Position numbers and translations under genes: made by a program
Notes under the pieces: generated by a model
Seen by the model: only the letters and a program-made list of their open reading frames with translations
Databases searched by the model: none
What the model was told of the DNA's origin: nothing
Shown here: positions 41,440 through 52,640 of the stretch, piece after piece
How the letters are laid out: every line of letters starts with the position of its first letter
How positions within the stretch are numbered: position 1 is the stretch's first letter
Assembly (NCBI GenBank): GCA_036937835.1
Contig: CM072863.1
Location: forward strand, 8,663,501-8,727,500
Length of the DNA: 64,000 bases
Reading direction: 5' to 3'
Source: Pampus argenteus
Taxonomy: Eukaryota > Chordata > Actinopteri > Scombriformes > Stromateidae

Positions 41440-43667
41440 ATGGAGCGTATTCCAAGCGCGCAGCCACCTCCTCTGTCCAAACACCAGGCGGATCTGTCAG
41501 ACGTGCAGGGGTAAGTTACACTTTGAAAAAAAACATGTCTTTACACGCCTTTTCTCTCATCTTGTCTTAGACTTGTATATTTAATTTATTCAGTATCTAT
41601 CTCACACTTCACCAAACCATTATACCCCATAACCTGACTGCTGTGTTCTTTATGTTTCTGTAGGATGGATTTCCCGATGTATGTTTATAAACCCAGGCGA
41701 GGAATGAAGAGAGGAGAGGAGAGCAAGGTCAGTTATTATTTAGTTTATTGCCAACTTGTTATACCCATAGATCTTTTGTCAAAAGGGTGTGAACTACAAG
41801 AAGGGAAATAAAGCTGGAAGTATTCCTTTGGTCCCATAAATGGTTGACCTAATTACTGCTATGACATAACTCCTGGATTCCTCCCTATCTGCGTTACTGC
41901 TTATGATCATAAAGAGCTTGCTGTGTGTTCTCAGCTGAATTTCATCTAACGATTGGTGGTTATTATTGCAGGAAACCTACAAGCTGCCTCATAGACTCAT
42001 TGAGAAGAAAAGGCGTGACCGTATAAACGAGTGCATCGCCCAGTTGAAAGATTTATTGCCAGAGCACCTGAAACTCACGGTAAGTCCACGCTGTAGCTGG
42101 GAGGGATAATGTGATTTACTGTATTTAGTGGCATGCGCCATCAAGTGGCTGCTCAGTGGTACTGCACCTGCTGTTCTTTGTGCGTCAGCAGTCAGTGAAA
42201 GACAGGTCACAGCTGAATAAAGAGGATGTGTCTTCTCTCATGCATTAATCATGTATAATTTATATCATCCCGTATAATATAAAGCATTTGTTTATAACAT
42301 TTTTTACTGCCCGTTTCAACTGTTGCATTGCCGATGATTAGTTTGTGTGAGCTTAGTTTCTGTGTGTTATATAAGAGGTGAGGATGTGCTGACAGTATGT
42401 GTCTCCTACAGACTCTTGGCCACCTGGAGAAGGCTGTGGTTTTAGAGCTTACGCTCAAGCATGTGAAAGCCCTCACCTCTCTTCTGGAGCAACAGCAGCA
42501 GAAAATCCTCGCTCTACAGAACGGCATGCAAATTGGTGAGATGCAGATCACTCGCTATACACACACAGATGTACATGTAGATAACAATGGTTTTGTTGGA
42601 CAGAATGCAAATTACTATGATGGAGACATAGTGTCTGGATTATACCGAGCTACAGGCAAATAAGTGATTACAAATATAGCCATAGCTGTTGAAAAAGGAA
42701 CTACAAATTAGGTTTTCTGACTGTGTGGTTTGTTCCTGTGTTTACAGAGCAGCCTCCTGTCAGTCAGGAGAAGTCAGAGGAGATGTTCCACTCTGGCTTC
42801 CACATGTGTGCCAAGGAGATCCTACAATATCTAGCCAGTCATGAGACTGAAGAAGACTTCACGCCGTCCCATGTGATCAATCACCTTCACAAGTTAGCTG
42901 CAGAGGTGCTACAAAGTCCAGTCCGACCTCGCACTCCTCTCAGCCCTCGACCCGAGGAAATTCCTGCTTACCACCAGCACCAACCTCACAAGGAGATGCC
43001 CACCAGCTTACCTCCTAAACCCAGCGAGGGCTACGGGAGGAACTGTGTGCCTGTCATCCAGCGGGCATACGCCGCACAGAGTGGTGAGCAGAGTGGCAGT
43101 GATACGGATACAGACAGCGGCTATGGAGGAGAGCTAGAGAAGAATGAGTCGGGGGCGTTGCAGGGACATCCAGATTACTACAATCAGGAGAACCAGCTGA
43201 AGCGAGCACTGGGTGAGAGGCAGGGATCCAGCATCAAGCAGGAAGACGATGAACCACGCCACAAACGGCCCCGGGTGGAGTCATCTGAGGATGAGCTCCT
43301 CTCAGGTGGAGAGTCATCCACTTCATCTTCTTCTAGTGGCTACGGTAGTTACATGAGTGTATCCCCCAACCATCCACCTCCTCCACATCCCCTCTGCATG
43401 CCTTTCTACCTCATTCCACCCTCTGCTGCTGCCTACCTGCCAGTGCTGGAGAAGTGCTGGTACCCAGGTCCCATGTCCATGCTGTACCCTGGCATTGGAG
43501 GCTCAGCACCTGCCATGTCCAGCGAAAGACCGCCACCACCTCAACTCATGTTGTCTCCCAGGGGAGGCTCTCCAGCCCCAGTCATATCTCAAACCCCCAT
43601 GGACTCCCCTGCCCTTCTTCAGGCACTAAAGCAGGTACCACCCCTCAACCTGGAAACCAAAGACTGA
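41440..43667 (+). CDS. bhlhe40: bHLH-Orange repressor Bhlhe40 (Dec1/Stra13)
   Basis: Complete gene: 41440-41510, 41664-41727, 41972-42079, 42412-42535 and 42748-43667, giving 428 residues (human BHLHE40 is 412). It binds CACGTG E-boxes as a dimer and represses CLOCK/BMAL1 targets, among others. The start MERIPSAQPPP matches Dec1. The bHLH region (about residues 46-105) contains KLPHRLIEKKRRDRINECIA and LGHLEKAVVLELTLKHVKAL. The Orange domain (about 135-178) contains FHSGFHMCAKEILQYLASHE. Other landmarks are NCVPVIQR, SGEQSGSDTDTDSGYGGE, the SUMO-type IKQED, YLPVLEKCWYP and the C-terminal PPLNLETKD. These features, not shared by Bhlhe41, settle the paralogue. Confidence 0.97.
41845..41855 (-). 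promoter_or_regulatory. ROR/REV-ERB response element match in bhlhe40 intron 2
   Basis: TGACCTAATTA is the reverse complement of TAATTAGGTCA, a full match to WAWNTRGGTCA. It lies in the 244-bp intron between coding exons 2 and 3. Function is inferred. Confidence 0.35.
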
Positions 43668-43938
43668 GAGATGATTGAAAAAGGGTAGACGAGATGATCC
43701 TGTACCAGGAAGGAGAACATGACTGAGCTGTTTCATAATCCATCCTCATTTTCTCCTCTGTTCCTCAACCAGGAGGTCAAACAGCAAACAAGAGGACTTG
43801 TAGAAATGATCAAGGAGAGAGAGGGAGGGGGGAGCAGCATCCATCCACACTCGGGAGGAATGCAAAGCTCTGGTTGAATGTTTAAGGCTCAGTGATAATA
43901 CTCAGTGCAAGTATATCATATAAACTGGACCTGCCCTG

Positions 43939-43983
43939 CACACACACAGACACACACACACACACACACACAGACACACACAC
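43939..43983. repeat. CA-rich microsatellite in bhlhe40 3' UTR
   Basis: Interrupted CA tract transcribed in the bhlhe40 3' UTR. Confidence 0.9.
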
Positions 43984-44781
43984 TTGGTTGAATGTAAAGA
44001 AAGAAATGTTTGACGATGCTGCTGTTAAAGTATAAATGCCGATGACACTGATGCTACTCACTTATAGCTGTTGCGATAGTGACACGTCATCTTTGTACTC
44101 TAGAAAATCATTGCACCAAATGATAACGGTAATATTTCACCCAAAGTTTGTCGCCTGTGTCCTGTAGGTTATCATCACTGAAAATGCCCTTTGTACCAGA
44201 TCACTATGATGACTGGCGCCATAAAATACAAGGGTTTTCTCAAGTGTGTGTGTACAGGCAAGAGTATGGGTACACCCATGGGTGGATGTAGGAATGGGCC
44301 ACCAAATGACTACGCTGAATGAGAAGTTGATGGATTTTCTGTAATTATTGTTCATAGACTTCTTGTACATTTCTATTTTTGATACCTGTTCTTGCACTCT
44401 GTCCACAGAGTTAGAAGGAGGGCAGAGTGTGAACAATTGTACGTTTGTGTACTCAGAAACTGTGTACATACTGTAGCACTGTGCTGGACCTGGTCTGCAT
44501 ACTCAACATCTGTATCTGCTCAAGTCAAACCTGGTGTTTGTTCTTGCTGTTGCCTTTTACTTGTGAAAAGCTGATAAATCTCAGATGTTTATTCTCTGTA
44601 CTACATATGAATACTGGAGTTAAAGGAGCGAGGCGAAGAGAAGTGAATGTAAACGTTTTACCAGAAGACTAGTTTTCTATAGAAAGAGGTACTTGAGATT
44701 TTATATTTTGGGACCTACATGAAAGATGTTTGATGTACATATTTTGTCTATAAATGTTGACATACATTATATAAGTGTATT

Positions 44782-44787
44782 AATAAA
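44782..44787 (+). terminator. bhlhe40: Polyadenylation signal AATAAA (bhlhe40)
   Basis: Canonical AATAAA 1.1 kb after the stop, followed by a T-rich run, as expected for a poly(A) site. Confidence 0.7.
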
Positions 44788-44799
44788 GTTTTTTTTTTT

Positions 44800-46198
44800 T
44801 CCTGTGGAAAATCGCTTTGACTGTATGTGTGCATGAAAGGAGTGTGTGTGATGAAATGCAGTCTGTTCAGATTATGTTCTTTTACGACACCGCAACATAT
44901 ATTATCACAGGGAACACGCTGTAATGGCAGATCTGTAGCCCTGCTCTCCTGCTGGTTAACCATCTGTGCCGGCTAATGCAACAAGTAAACAGACATGATT
45001 GTAAAACTGTTTCAGTTAATCTCCCGAGGCAATAATCAGGATCCATCTGCATCATGTCAACAGCCTGAAAGGGTGACATCTTCTCATGTCTTATTGGCTG
45101 TATGATGCAATATAAAATGCTGGTGTCACATCCCACTACACACGCTGGAGAAGTCCAATAAAATATGTACAAGCATAAATCACAGCAACTACTTATCGCT
45201 ACATTATATGTGAGCAGTTTCAGCTGTGTGATAGCACTTAATAGTCACATGTTTATCTAAAGCTGCAGATATTGACATCATTGCACGTCTGTCCGTCCTG
45301 GGAGAGGGATCCCTCCTCTGTGGCTCTTCCTGAGGTTTCTTCCACCTTTTTCCCTGTTAAAAGGTTTTTTGGTGGGCAAGTTTTTCCTCACTCGAATCGA
45401 GGGTCTAAGGACAGAGGGTGTCACTCCCTGTACAGATTGTAAAGCCCTCTGAGACAAATGTATTTTGTGATTTTGGGCTATATAAATAAAATTTGATTTG
45501 ATTTGATAAATAACATGTTTGCATGTTAATATATAATGCAAAGCTTTGGCATTAACATGCTGTTTAATCATTGGGCTTTTGTTGCCACCTGCTGGTGATC
45601 TAATATACCTACATCCTGTTTCAGTTTTCCTCGAAAGATGGAATCCGTCATTTCAATCTTATTTCCTGCCCACTCATCTTAGAATACTTGCCATATTATA
45701 GACATGTTTGAATCACCAGGTTTTGCTTGTTTGTTTTAATACAAATAAAATTCAACATTACAGAGACTGCAGTTATATTCATAACATAATCATAAAACAT
45801 ATCAACATATATTTAGAATAAGACATAATTTAAATGTTTAATTTAATGTAATGTATCATTAAAATATATTATATGTGTCTCACTTTACTCATGAGGTAAA
45901 AGAACCCATATTTATCCATATGTTGTATATTTAAAATCCTTATGTCTGGGATTTAAAAAATATATTCAGAATGACATTTTTTTTACGATCTTTTCACAAT
46001 ATTATAAACAATGCTATAATCACATAAAAAAATCTAAACATAGGGGCTTTAGTTTTATGAATGAGGGTAAAAATCTGTTCATTAGGCTCCCAACCCGCTG
46101 AAATATAAATTAATACCAACATCATTGCTAAAAAAAACCTCCTGAACTCTGTTGCTCTGCATATACTTTGTCCTTTTTCTTCTTAACATGCTCAAACA
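44800..46198. other. Intergenic region between convergent bhlhe40 and ttll3
   Basis: 1.4 kb with a LINE/SINE tail at 45270-45507 and AT-rich DNA after it. On the minus strand I see no AATAAA for ttll3. Only ATTAAA variants (TTTAAT on the plus strand, e.g. 45735-45740) could serve. Confidence 0.6.
45270..45507 (+). mobile_element. Percomorph non-LTR element 3' tail
   Basis: Matches the widespread fish repeat with blocks GCACGTCTGTCCGTCCTGG, GAGAGGGATCCCTCCTCTG, TTCCTGAGGTTTCTTCCACC, GGACAGAGGGTGTCACTCC and GTAAAGCCCTCTGAGACAAA. It ends in AATAAAATTTGATTTGATTTGAT, the short tandem tail typical of target-primed insertion. The family name is not assigned. Confidence 0.8.
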
Positions 46199-49100
46199 CT
46201 AGTATTTGTGTCCTGTTCCAGTGCAGTCTTTACATTTGGCCACAGTTTGCCTATAAGAGTGAAAGAATAACTCACGCCTGTGGAAGGTGGAATAAGAGGA
46301 AAAGGTTGGATTACGACAGGCGACAATGTTTGGTCGCAAGCTGACGACCTCCAGGCTAGGAAGCTGACTCTGAAGTGAAGTAAAGACCCGGGTAGAAGTC
46401 TTGTGCTGATGCTCAGAAGCTGCTGGGGGCAGGAAGGATCTAGAGATGTGTGATCCATGGCCTGGTTTGTTTTGTGTTTTATAATCTGAAATGCTGTGAG
46501 GTGGGCTGAGGGAAAAGGAAAGGCTCCGTGGGACCAGGGTTGCCCCGTTGCCACTGAGACCCCGACCCAAACGTCGTGCTTTCCTCTGCGGTTCAATATG
46601 TGTGACCAAAGGCTGTTCAGAAATCAGACTGCGGCAGGATCTGCGAACACTGGAGGTATTTTGAACCGCTGTTCTCCCCTCATGTTCTCTCTTTGGAGAA
46701 GCTGATGTCAGCTGCCTCGTTTTCTCTCCAACAATTCGGTTCTCCTTGCCTGAGTGGCATAAAGCTGAGATTGCAGAAGACTTCTGACCTGATGTTTTAT
46801 CTGTGGATCCAACCTCCTCTGAAGATGAATAGTCTGATGAGAACTGGATAGTGAGAGGTGCATTAGAAATAACTGTTTGTCTATGTAGTGGAGGTCTAGA
46901 TCGCCTTATGGGGGCTCCTTCCACCAACAGGTTCACTCCCACATACTGTGGAACATCAACTGCAGCCTGGGAGGGTGATAAAGTGAAACACAACTGGTAT
47001 GTCATCTACTCTTCATCTGAATCCCCCTTGAAATGATCTTGTGACCTCAAGGCATGAGTAAAAATATTCCAACCTGTTTGTAGATTAGCTGGAAGCCTCC
47101 TGTATAAGCGCTGGGATCGTTCCGTCGATCCAGGACGACCCTCAGTGTGTCCAGCTGCACAGCAGGGCAGAGACGAGCAGTCACAGCTGTGGAGCAGGCC
47201 ATAGTTGGACTGGCATTGATCTCCAAAAGCCAAGGCCTCAGATCTCTGCCCAACATAAAATCAGCTCCGTAGAGCTCAAAACTTGCCTTGCGGGGCTCTA
47301 CCAGGTCCTGGGCTGTCTGCAGGGCACGCACTACAGCTTGCTGCATGCCTGGGACCACCACTGCCTCCCACTCTGCCCCACGGCCCTGCAGCTGCAGAAA
47401 AGCCCTAAACTGAGAGCAGGACCACATATTGTCCTCAGGCACTCCTGGATGGCGGTTACAGGATGGCTGGAAGTGCTTCTGGATGGAATTGTTGCACAAG
47501 TGGACTGAGCTGATAAAAAATAATGCAATGTAAGTGTGAAATGTGTTTTAAATAAAATAGGGCCATCAGTACTAATTTTATTGTTAACATTCCTCTACAA
47601 ACTAGCAAGAAGACACTATCAAGGTCAAGTACAAGTAAATAATTTGTTTTTGTATTTTGTCATCTCTGTGCCTGACCTGTCCAGGGTCTTTGTTGAGTAG
47701 GGCTGAGTGGAAAACCGCAAGTAGCACTCTCTGTAGAACCAGATAGTTAGCGGGTTCCAGTCGGTGACGAGGAACCACTGACGGAGATCAAACTTGGTGT
47801 TATGGACCAATAGAGGACGTTCCAGGTATTTCTGAACCACCCACTTACTCTCCTTAGTCAAGGCTCTGTCAGTGTCCACCAGCGCTAAAATTTCATCCAG
47901 GCGATCCATGCACATTATACCTGGATGGTGACGGTTAATGCAACATGTAAAATAAGTAAAGCAGCAAACCACTGAAACACATTAAAACTGCAGTATCAAC
48001 TGTAACAACTTCTTGGTTTGTTTAGTAGGTCTTTTTGATTTTGTACACAGTAGCAGGACAACAAGCAAGATGGAGCTCTGGAAAACATTTAGTGGCATAA
48101 GAAATAGAAGCAACACCTGCATGACACTGTTCACAATGTAACATAATACAAAAACAAACAAACAAACAAACAAGAAACAACACGTTTGTTTTTTCCCCAA
48201 TGTTCAATGTGCATTTCGTTTTTTTTCAGTATTTCTGTCAGTATTGTGCTGTCTTAATAGAGACGATTAACATATTCCATTATGTGAAAGAAAGCCTCAC
48301 CTCTTCCTCTTGACTTAGCACCTGGTTTGATGATCCAGATGTTATTTACTCCATCTGTGTCAAGTTGAGGGCAAACTTCCTGCAGCCTGGCCAACATGGA
48401 CTGGCAACGCTCCACAAACACACCGCTACCCCTGATCAGTGCACTGTCACTGCACACAAATGTTTTATTAGACTCACTGACACTACAGACACTAAATGTG
48501 TTCTTACATTAATTATGTAACTGGGCATATTTATGCTGAGAAAAACCAAAAACAAAATAAGTAGCAGCATGCATATATATATATATATAAAAACAACTGA
48601 TTTCGTGTAGAATAATAAGACTCTAGAAAACCCAGAAAGCTCTCAGAAAACATACTCACTGCACAACCATGTAGTAGTCTCGCAGAAACTCTGCCCACTG
48701 CTGTTCCTTCACTAAGGGGGGTGTTTCCACAGTCACATCAATGTCACCGTGCTCTAAAACGCTAAGAAACTCTTGACACACTTGTAATGCTGTGTCGATC
48801 ACTCCCGGACCAACAGATAGATGCTCCACATGTTCTGTCTCTATAGAGAGAAACAAGAGTGGTATATTTAGATTGTATTTGTATTTCTCTTGCCCTGATC
48901 AATCATCAATGTCTATGTACCTTCAGAGATGCTGTTGTTGGATTTTTGTTTCTGAACCTCTGCTCCCTCTCTATGTCTTGTCTCAACCACATGCTGTAAC
49001 AAGCTGGAGCATGCTGTCCGCCTGAAGTCCTCTTTTTTTTTTTTAGATTGAGAGGACAAGCGCACAAGAGACAGAAAATGGATGTAGGTTTAATTAAGAT

Positions 49101-49732
49101 AATATATTATTATTATCCTTCATTTATACTCTTAGCATGTTCCGCTTGCATCTTATAGTGTTAATGGAGCTACAAAGCAGACCTATGAATGCACACTTCT
49201 CATCCTCTGCTCCGAGCCTGTAACATCTTGGGAAGAAGGTGTCAGGATCTGCTGTATCAAACCACTGAAGGTTACGCAAGTTTACACAGAGCCCCACCTG
49301 AAACAATCATAAATATATACATTGAAACAGAAAGTTTAAGCCAACAACCTCTATTTTTGCTCGGAAATCATTAAAAAACTCTTTAGAGGTGAGACCTTTG
49401 TGGTAAATGTCCCAGCATTTGCATAGTGATTGGTCATCTGGTCTTTCTGTAAAGAGCGACAGTCTATGTAATCCCGACGTGTCGTCCAGTAGAAATATGT
49501 TGTTTCATTTCGAACCATGCGGGACTAGAATAAATGAAGATAAATTAGAGAGCCAACTGAGAACACACGTAACAAAAACACTTTACAGAAGTAATGTCAT
49601 GTGAGAAGAATAGAAGCAAGCTGGTTGGTCCGTTTGAACATTATCTTACCATGAGATCATACATGTCATCAAGGTTCTCCTCTTTCTCGCCTTCTTCCAC
49701 TGTCTCTGAAAACAGATAAGTAAAGGGGTGCA

Positions 49733-49792
<60 letters not shown>

Positions 49793-50703
49793 GTGTACAG
49801 GAGATGTAAAAACAGTAGGGGTCTGTGTGATATATGTCGGTGCCTGTAATGTATCATTTATCAGGTGTAGGAGCATCCATCTTTCCCTCCTAGTAGTGCT
49901 CCAATTACATATATGCAAACTCATCTGCACTTTTAGTTTTGACAGTTATACTAAAGCATTACTGATCCAACTTTCAGACAAAATTTAAAGGTCACTTAAA
50001 GGACTAACAATCTATCTAGAAATGACTGGGAAATTGTATGAATTACATTTCCATTCCTTAAAATAAAAAGGCTTTATTTGTGTTAAGGTAATGAACACTG
50101 GATATTTGTTTTTCAAAATCAATGTCTTTTTTTTTTAGCTTTTGGGACCCTTCGTCTCACCAGTAACATCAGCACTGACAACACCATCATCACCATCTTC
50201 CTCCTCATCGCCGTGGCAATGAAGTGCCCTTTGGACAGGATGGGGCAAACGACGTTCCACCCACCCTCTGGTCCATAAGGCAGCACGGATCACAGGATAG
50301 GGTCCCTGCACTGAAAACACTTTCCGCAACTTAAAGAGAGGGAAGAGGAAGAGGGAATGTATGATATTTTCTCAGAGGTAAAGTCTGGTTTGTTTGTACT
50401 TATAATCACCTTGACTGCTTTCTCCACCAATGCTTTAGCTGTTTTCAGCTTGTCTGGTTTGATTGCTGGAAGGCTAGGCACACTGCGACGTAACCTGGCC
50501 TCCCCTGGAGCCACTGCAGAGTGTAATACTGAAACAGATTTCTTAGTCAAATCTCTCAGAGCCTATAAATTTGTGTGAAAATGAATTGCATGAATATATA
50601 TATGGATGTCCGTACACTCTTACCTGGCATTTGTTGCATTTTACTTTCATACGGTAGTTCTCGCTTTAGCTGGTTAGAGGTATGTATGTTAGAGGTGTGT
50701 TCT
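46199..50703 (-). CDS. ttll3: Tubulin monoglycylase TTLL3 (5' end unresolved)
   Basis: Adds the first glycine to tubulin side chains in cilia. Twelve coding exons, high to low: 50703-50624, 50528-50410, 50329-50161, 49705-49650, 49524-49396, 49297-49183, 49031-48921, 48840-48660, 48449-48301, 47920-47677, 47509-47074, 46966-46199. They give about 851 residues in one frame. Landmarks in order: KLKTAKALVEKAVKLRKVF, SVQGPYPVIRAALWTRGWVE, SRMVRNETTYFYWTTRRDY, FFPRCYRLGAEDEKCAFIED, IWIIKPGAKSRGRG (ATP grasp), KFDLRQWFLVTDWNPLTIWF, LEINASPTMACSTAVTARLC (Mg/ATP-binding E and N) and VPQYVGVNLLVEG. A 256-residue, mostly disordered last exon follows. Human TTLL3 starts near KLKTAKA; an in-frame ATG lies at 50639. 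TTLL8 is the main alternative. Confidence 0.9.
49733..49790. repeat. Compound (GT)n(GA)n microsatellite
   Basis: A GT run passing directly into a GA run within a ttll3 intron, 30 bp from the acceptor of the 49705 exon. On the transcript strand it reads (TC)n(AC)n. Confidence 0.9.
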
Positions 50704-51007
50704 CTGGGTGTAGAAATATGATATCAACATATTGTTATGAATCATCATACTTTAAAATGGATATTAATCAGACAGATAATATAAGGATGGGGACTATTAA
50801 TTAATAGAGATTGGCAGGAGACTACATGACCAGACAAATAGATATGTACACATAGCCTACATAGATTTTAATTGTATTGTTTTAACCGGAGCAAAAAAAA
50901 GTTAATGATCTACATTTTTATTTTTCCCATTTCTCAATCCAGCTTGTCCCCATTTAACATGTCGAAATGGCAGTTGAGGAATAAACAGAGCAAGCAGAAA
51001 CCCTAAC

Positions 51008-51134
51008 CCTATATCTGTAGCCACTGAAGAAGGATGTAAATTGGGTCAAGTAGACATCTAAATCTGGACAGAGCTGACTGAGGCTGTCATAGCTTCCCAC
51101 TGACATACCCATACACACAAAGACGCAGGCATAG
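51008..51134 (-). other. ttll3: Candidate upstream ttll3 exon
   Basis: On the minus strand a strong pyrimidine tract and tgtag acceptor at 51136-51135 precede an open frame with ATGs. It encodes GSYDSLSQLCPDLDVYLTQF and runs to a possible donor after 51008. Its phase (0) does not join the 50703 exon, which needs two bases of a codon. Either an intermediate exon exists or this is not coding. Support is weak. Confidence 0.3.
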
Positions 51135-51263
51135 CTACAGTGCATATGAAAAAAAAAGAAGCTATTTGTGATCTATGACAACGATTAGGCATGCATTAAA
51201 AATATATTCACAACATGCATCTCAAATAGAAACATGTTTTACATCTATTATCAATATACAAAC

Positions 51264-51410
51264 CTAATGTTGCCAAAGCTTCCCCAGTGACGCGATCACT
51301 CTTGTCCACACACTTCGCTCCGTCCTGCTTCCTTCATGCTCCCACAGACTGTTCCCATGACAACCGTGCATGCTTCAACAGAATGTTTATGGTTGCCATA
51401 ACAACCGTAC
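51264..51410 (-). promoter_or_regulatory. ttll3: ttll3 promoter and first exon with two RFX X-box-like sites
   Basis: GTTCCCATGACAAC (51351-51364) and GTTGCCATAACAAC (51392-51405) each resemble the X-box GTTNCCATGGNAAC that RFX factors use at ciliary genes. A plausible 5' untranslated exon ends with the donor ATTAG/gtttgt at 51264 on the minus strand. A 13-codon upstream ORF occurs in this leader. TTLL3 is a ciliary enzyme, so RFX control is plausible but inferred. Confidence 0.5.
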
Positions 51411-52640
51411 CCAGGAGAAACAGGACGCCGTGCAGGCCAGCTGAAAAGTCAACCACCTTTAGCCATGCGTAGAAGAAAAAGTGGATCACTTATCAGTTGC
51501 AGTGTGGTTTACACGTGTAGGAGACATGCACAAGAACAATTAAAGCAGCAGCGTGAGGACGTAACGTAGCTAGCAGTCTGAACTCAGTGCTTAGTAAACT
51601 ATAGCGACCAACTGATTGAGGAGGGTAGCTCAACCTGCAGCTGAGCTATAAATCCTATCAAGTGTTTTGAGTCTCATATTTGTTTCTATATGCTAAATAA
51701 ATGTATATATAAGAGTTCAATATAGTTTCCATATTCATTGCCAAGTGACAGTCTTAAATAACAACGCTGCATTCATCGTCTCCATGTAAAACGTGGTCAC
51801 GTGAGACGTATGCCACGGATTATAACCTAACGAATGTATCTCAATGCTTTATCTTCCCACGAGGTGGCGTCCAATGCTTTGCGGTGCGTCACAGGATCAA
51901 TCAGCTCCATCGTGTCACTCTCCATCTTCCGTCTTTCATCTGTATGTGCTGTACTGCTCACTTTTGCACTCGTGTTTCAGAACTGGAGACTGTGTCGCCA
52001 TTTCATGCCTTGTTTGATACAATTTAACAGTTTAACAGCTTTTCAGTGGTGGAAAGTAACAAAGTAAATTTACTCAAGTACTGCACTTGAGGTGGCTGCT
52101 CCATGTTATACTACTTTCCTACTTGTCCTCAATGCATCACTACATTTTACTCCACTACCATGTATTTCATAACCTAATTACTTTAACATATCTTTATTTC
52201 ATACAAAACACATCCATCATCTCATAAAATATGATACATTGTTATACACTGAAAATGCCCAGCAATATATAAAGTATCCAAATATCCAAATATGTCCCAA
52301 TTGCAACATAAAAATACAACTTACAGGTTCTTGTATTAATAATAATAATACAATAATATAACCTGCCTTAAAGGGACAATTCTAGTGAGTACTGCTGCTT
52401 TTTATATATATATAGTATATTTTGCAGCTAACTCCTCTTTATTGTTACTTTTACTGCTGCAAATGTACTTTTTCCACTTTTAAAAGAAAATACAAAAAGT
52501 AGACATAAGTAATAAAACAAGTTTTGTCTGAACAACAGCATGTATTCAATCGTCTTGGTAATTCTTATATATGCCTGATGCTGATGCATGATGCAGTGTA
52601 AATGAATAATGTTGCCAGGAAATGTTGAAGCAGGAGCTGA
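51411..52640. other. Divergent interval between ttll3 and slc4a8
   Basis: Contains a TCACGTGA E-box (51797-51804) and a MITE (52044-52490). No gene is recognised. The ORF at 51834-52067 is chance and runs into the MITE. Confidence 0.6.
52044..52490 (+). mobile_element. Fish MITE of the GGTGGAAAGTAAC family (3'-truncated)
   Basis: Begins CAGTGGTGGAAAGTAACAAAG, then TTTACTCAAGTACTG, TTTTACTCCACTACCATG and AAAATATGATACATTGTTAT, and ends around GTACTTTTTCCACTTTTAAAAG. This order follows the widespread teleost MITE whose ends are CAGTGGTGGAA. The right terminal repeat is degraded, so the end is approximate. Confidence 0.75.

Larger units (their letters stand above)
43668..44800 (+). other. bhlhe40: bhlhe40 3' UTR
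   Basis: 1.1 kb from the TGA to an AATAAA at 44782-44787. It contains a CA-rich microsatellite (43939-43983) and two Pumilio-type TGTACATA octamers (44463-44470 and 44734-44741). Confidence 0.7.

Noticed and set aside
1..43667. Assignment as the ITPR2/BHLHE41 pair
   Set aside because: The QQPA terminus and two PKA sites of the receptor, and the MERIPSAQPPP start and PPLNLETKD end of the bHLH protein, are ITPR1/BHLHE40 features.
50998..51012. Telomere-like AACCCTAACCCT
   Set aside because: Only two units. Too short to indicate a telomeric insertion.
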